64,000 nt of DNA, from positions 2,634,230 through 2,698,229 of the forward strand of contig NZ_CM001775.1 in assembly GCF_000332235.1 (NCBI RefSeq). The letters are read 5' to 3'. The notes under the pieces were generated by a model, which saw nothing but the letters and a program-made list of their open reading frames with translations, was not told the origin of the DNA and made no database searches. This document shows, in pieces, positions 61,840-64,000 of this stretch; position 1 is the stretch's first letter, and each line of letters opens with the position of its first letter. This stretch comes from Geminocystis herdmanii PCC 6308 (lineage in GTDB: Bacteria > Cyanobacteriota > Cyanobacteriia > Cyanobacteriales > Cyanobacteriaceae). Both the position numbers and the translations under genes were made by a program.

Positions 61840-62334
61840 TTACTTTTTTTCACAGTATTCTAATAATCCTTGACAGGAATCTAAGAGTAAGTCAATGACA
61901 TAATCAAATCCTGATTCTCCACCGTAATAAGGATCAGGAACTTCTTGATCTTTAAATTTTGTGGTAAAATCACACATTAATTTAATTTTGTCTTTATATT
62001 TTCTAGTGCGATCGCGCAGCGCCGTTTCACGATCGAGCCTTAAAATATCTGCATAATTAGATTTATCCATTGCCAAAATTAAATCATAGTATTCCAGATC
62101 AAAATCTTCAATTTGTCTAGCTTTTCCCTTTAATTCAATGCCTCTTTTTTTAGCGGCTAACTGCATTCTTTGATCAGGAGAAGCTCCAATATGGTATCTT
62201 GATGTACCAGCAGAATCACACTCAAATTTTTCTGTTAAGCCTTCTTTTTCAATCAAATAATTCATGATGTTTTCTGCTGAAGGCGATCGACATATATTAC
62301 CTAGACAAACAAAAAGTAACTTAGTTTTTTCCAT
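61840..62334 (-). CDS. Low-molecular-weight protein tyrosine phosphatase
   Basis: 164 residues from ATG 62334 (MEKTKLLFVCLGNICRSPSA). The P-loop CLGNICRS and the general acid Asp in VPDPYYGGESGFDYVIDLLL are intact. About 7 residues longer than relatives because of an in-frame 21-bp palindrome insertion (ETALRDR after RLDR, near residue 104). An ATG at 62349 would add MLNLI. Cyanobacterial members act on phosphotyrosine proteins, for example in polysaccharide export control. Confidence 0.93.
   Translation of the reverse strand: MEKTKLLFVCLGNICRSPSAENIMNYLIEKEGLTEKFECDSAGTSRYHIGASPDQRMQLAAKKRGIELKGKARQIEDFDLEYYDLILAMDKSNYADILRLDRETALRDRTRKYKDKIKLMCDFTTKFKDQEVPDPYYGGESGFDYVIDLLLDSCQGLLEYCEKK
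62009..62035 (-). repeat. Small dispersed palindrome inserted in frame at CGATCG
   Basis: CGATCGCGCAGCGCC followed by GTTTCACGATCG, same length as 46453-46479 and flanked by GATCG. Without it the phosphatase would read RLDRTRKYK. It lies in a surface loop region between conserved motifs. Confidence 0.78.
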
Positions 62335-62383
62335 AATCAAATTTAGCAATATCTCAAAAATTCCTCATTCCTGATTCCTAATT

Positions 62384-62734
62384 TTACATTCCGGGTAAGC
62401 CTAAATTACCAGTTAAAGATTCCATTCTTTCTCTCATAATATCCGTAGATTGTTGATAGGCATCTTTAACAACAGCGGTAACTAAAGTTGATAATTCTTC
62501 CGCACTTTTGCCCACTAAGGCTTCTGGTTTAATATCTATACTAATGGGTTTTTGATCTCCAGTAACCTTCACGATGATAAAACCGTCTTCGCTTTGCGCT
62601 TCAATTTCCATCGCCTCTAATTCTTCTTGAAGTTTTTTGGCATCTTCTTGTATTTGTTGAGCTTTTTGAAAGGCGGAAGCTAATTCTTTCATTTTGCCTA
62701 AGCCGAAACCAAATCCTTTTCCTTGATTATTCAT
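62384..62734 (-). CDS. YbaB/EbfC nucleoid-associated protein
   Basis: 116 residues: [20 protein letters not shown] then [20 protein letters not shown], then [20 protein letters not shown] then [20 protein letters not shown]. The YbaB fold: a helix pair around a beta sheet, forming a dimer that binds DNA. Upstream of the phosphatase gene on the same strand, 49 bp apart. Confidence 0.93.
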   Translation of the reverse strand: MNNQGKGFGFGLGKMKELASAFQKAQQIQEDAKKLQEELEAMEIEAQSEDGFIIVKVTGDQKPISIDIKPEALVGKSAEELSTLVTAVVKDAYQQSTDIMRERMESLTGNLGLPGM

Positions 62735-62814
62735 ATTTTTTTAGTTGATATTTTCAATATTATAGATTAACAATAAATGTTGATACTGCTTAAACAAAGT
62801 ATCTTTTTATCTCA

Positions 62815-62846
62815 CGCAAAGGCGCAAAGGCGCAAAGACGCAAAGA
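62815..62846. repeat. Octanucleotide tandem repeat (CGCAAAGG), 4 units
   Basis: CGCAAAGG twice, then CGCAAAGA twice, continuing imperfectly to 62858, between ybaB and def. Another short tandem repeat in this strain's intergenic DNA, here with an 8-bp period. Confidence 0.8.
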
Positions 62847-62886
62847 AAGACGCAAAAAATTTTACGTTGAGTAGCAATCCTTTATC

Positions 62887-63447
62887 TTAGCTTATGGGTT
62901 GCACCGCAGAAAGAGAAAATCCTTTTTTGTTTAATTCTTCGGTTAAGGCAAAATTATTTTTTACTCTATCGACAAATAATACTCCATTAAGATGATCCAT
63001 TTCGTGTTGAATCACTCTCGATAATAACCCCATGGCTTTCATTTTTTGCTGTTTCCCATACTCATCTTTATACACCACTTCGATCGATCTTGGACGAGTC
63101 ACCTCTAAAAAAACACTAGGAATACTTAAACATCCTTCTTCCATCACACATAAATCTCTACTCATTTTTTTGATTTCAGGATTAATCAAAATCATCGGCG
63201 GTGTATCTGGATTATCTGGTTGACAATCAATGACAATTATCTGTTTATGAATACCAATTTGAGGCGCGGCTAAACCGATACCGTTTTCGCTATACATGGT
63301 TTGCAACATTTCCTTCGCTAATTGTCGAATACTATCATCTACTTTTGCCACTCTTTTGGCAGGTTGACGCAATACTTTATCTCCTAAATAGTGCATTTCC
63401 AAAGGAGATTTATTTAATTTTTCTTTTTCTATCAAGTTTACAGTCAT
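62887..63447 (-). CDS. def: Peptide deformylase
   Basis: 186 residues. Motif 1 GIGLAAPQIG, motif 2 EEGCLSIP (Cys metal ligand), motif 3 QHEMDHLNG (two His ligands and Glu). Removes the formyl group from nascent proteins. The extended N-terminus with LEMHYLGDKVLRQPAKRVAK is typical of cyanobacterial type 1B deformylase. Confidence 0.96.
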   Translation of the reverse strand: MTVNLIEKEKLNKSPLEMHYLGDKVLRQPAKRVAKVDDSIRQLAKEMLQTMYSENGIGLAAPQIGIHKQIIVIDCQPDNPDTPPMILINPEIKKMSRDLCVMEEGCLSIPSVFLEVTRPRSIEVVYKDEYGKQQKMKAMGLLSRVIQHEMDHLNGVLFVDRVKNNFALTEELNKKGFSLSAVQPIS

Positions 63448-63696
63448 AACTTAATTGTAAATTAACAATAATTTTTTTCAATATGAAACTATAATAAAAT
63501 CTTAACCTGATTTTTGTCCTATTCGATCGATCTCAAGGAATAATTCACAATATATGGTGTATAATATGTATTAACTGCACTAGATATACTCACCATCGGA
63601 TGTAGAAGAGCCATAATCTTATATTGATGAAAGTATCTAATAGAAATATAACTTTAACAAAAAGGGCTTTAAAAGATGGGAAAAAAATTAATAATT

Positions 63697-63945
63697 AGGG
63701 TCTGCTGAAAAAGTCTTTTGATGAAGGTAGGAGATAGGAGTTAGGAGACAGGAGATAGGAGAAATACTGAAACATCAAGGTTTTGATGCTGTTAATAGAT
63801 AGAATGAGTATAGTTGTATTTAAAAAAATAAGGTTAAAAGTGTTGAATTTTTGAATAAAAATCCTTAAAACTGCACACTTTTTGATTAATGTATTATGCC
63901 TAAACTGTTGATTTTAATAGCTTTCTGATTTATTCAGCAAACCCT
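63697..63945 (+). mobile_element. ~249-bp non-autonomous dispersed element, copy 4
   Basis: Begins AGGGTCTGCTGAAAAAGTCT and ends TTATTCAGCAAACCCT, flanked by AATT on both sides like copy 1. Same orientation as copy 1; the interior closely matches copy 3 (TAGAATGAGTATAGTTGTAT). The rest of the gap 63448-64000 shows no gene. Confidence 0.82.
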
Positions 63946-64000
63946 AATTATGGCTTAAAAAATCAAGTAAAAAACTGATAGGCATATTAAAAATTAATCC

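Overview
The window is a stretch of a low-GC cyanobacterial chromosome. The evidence is chlD (Mg-chelatase D), ferrochelatase with a C-terminal chlorophyll-binding-like helix, a CGLD27 protein, an RsfS-CGLD27 pair, a urea permease (urtC), a carotenoid oxygenase, a plant-type chorismate lyase, the cyanobacterial small RNA Yfr1 in front of trxA, frequent CGATCG/GCGATCGC (HIP1-type) octamers and heptanucleotide tandem repeats. I cannot fix the genus from sequence alone; the small AT-rich relatives around Cyanobacterium/Geminocystis are the natural place to look.

Layout. 0-5 kb: partial heme A synthase, a DrrA-type ABC ATPase, a tandem universal stress protein and a CocE/NonD hydrolase. 5-7.4 kb: a RelE-type toxin-antitoxin (TA) pair, a REP-associated transposase (RAYT) between inverted copies of its own palindrome, a small membrane protein, and a second TA-like pair lying between two direct copies of the chlD promoter and 5' end. 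7.4-10.4 kb: intact chlD, a miniature inverted-repeat element, and a membrane-protein gene broken at an (AT)8 tract. 10.4-18.3 kb: an accessory island of hicBA (twice), DUF6883-DUF4926, DUF29, higBA, relBE, hicB with a startless hicA, DUF4160-DUF2442, and a HindIII-like restriction-modification pair. Every gap between these modules carries one or more copies of one approximately 40-bp direct repeat, always on the + strand. 18.3-44.6 kb is mostly ordinary core genome: UPF0182, a Ser/Thr kinase, hemH, a DUF39 protein, sigma factor, aminotransferase, Yfr1, trxA, LOG protein, phosphopantetheinyl transferase, thiL, urtC and a hybrid histidine kinase. 45-55.1 kb: a probable defence locus. It has a 1050-residue membrane-anchored coiled-coil protein, a 307-residue partner, a Phd-PIN pair and a large DEAD/DEAH-DUF1998 helicase broken by a 50-bp REP-like insertion. 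55.2-59.7 kb: a STAS / RsbW-type kinase / adenylation-carrier-reductase operon with a VapBC pair inserted in it. 59.8-63.5 kb: an internally deleted glgX, a low-molecular-weight phosphatase, YbaB and peptide deformylase. Four copies of a roughly 250-bp non-autonomous element are scattered at 28.9, 34.4, 41.3 and 63.7 kb.

The most interesting object is the repeat-partitioned island at 10.4-18.3 kb. It looks like a cassette array of toxin-antitoxin and restriction modules separated by 40-bp direct repeats. It contains a duplicated cassette (hicBA), decayed cassettes, gene ends that run into repeat units, and array-terminal units that have become TATAAT-like. Supporting activity of the restriction pair, I count only one AAGCTT (the HindIII site) in the 64 kb by eye, against roughly twenty expected from composition. 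Other useful observations are the HIP1-junction duplication at chlD, 21-bp in-frame insertions at CGATCG inside two genes, and several recent gene breakages.
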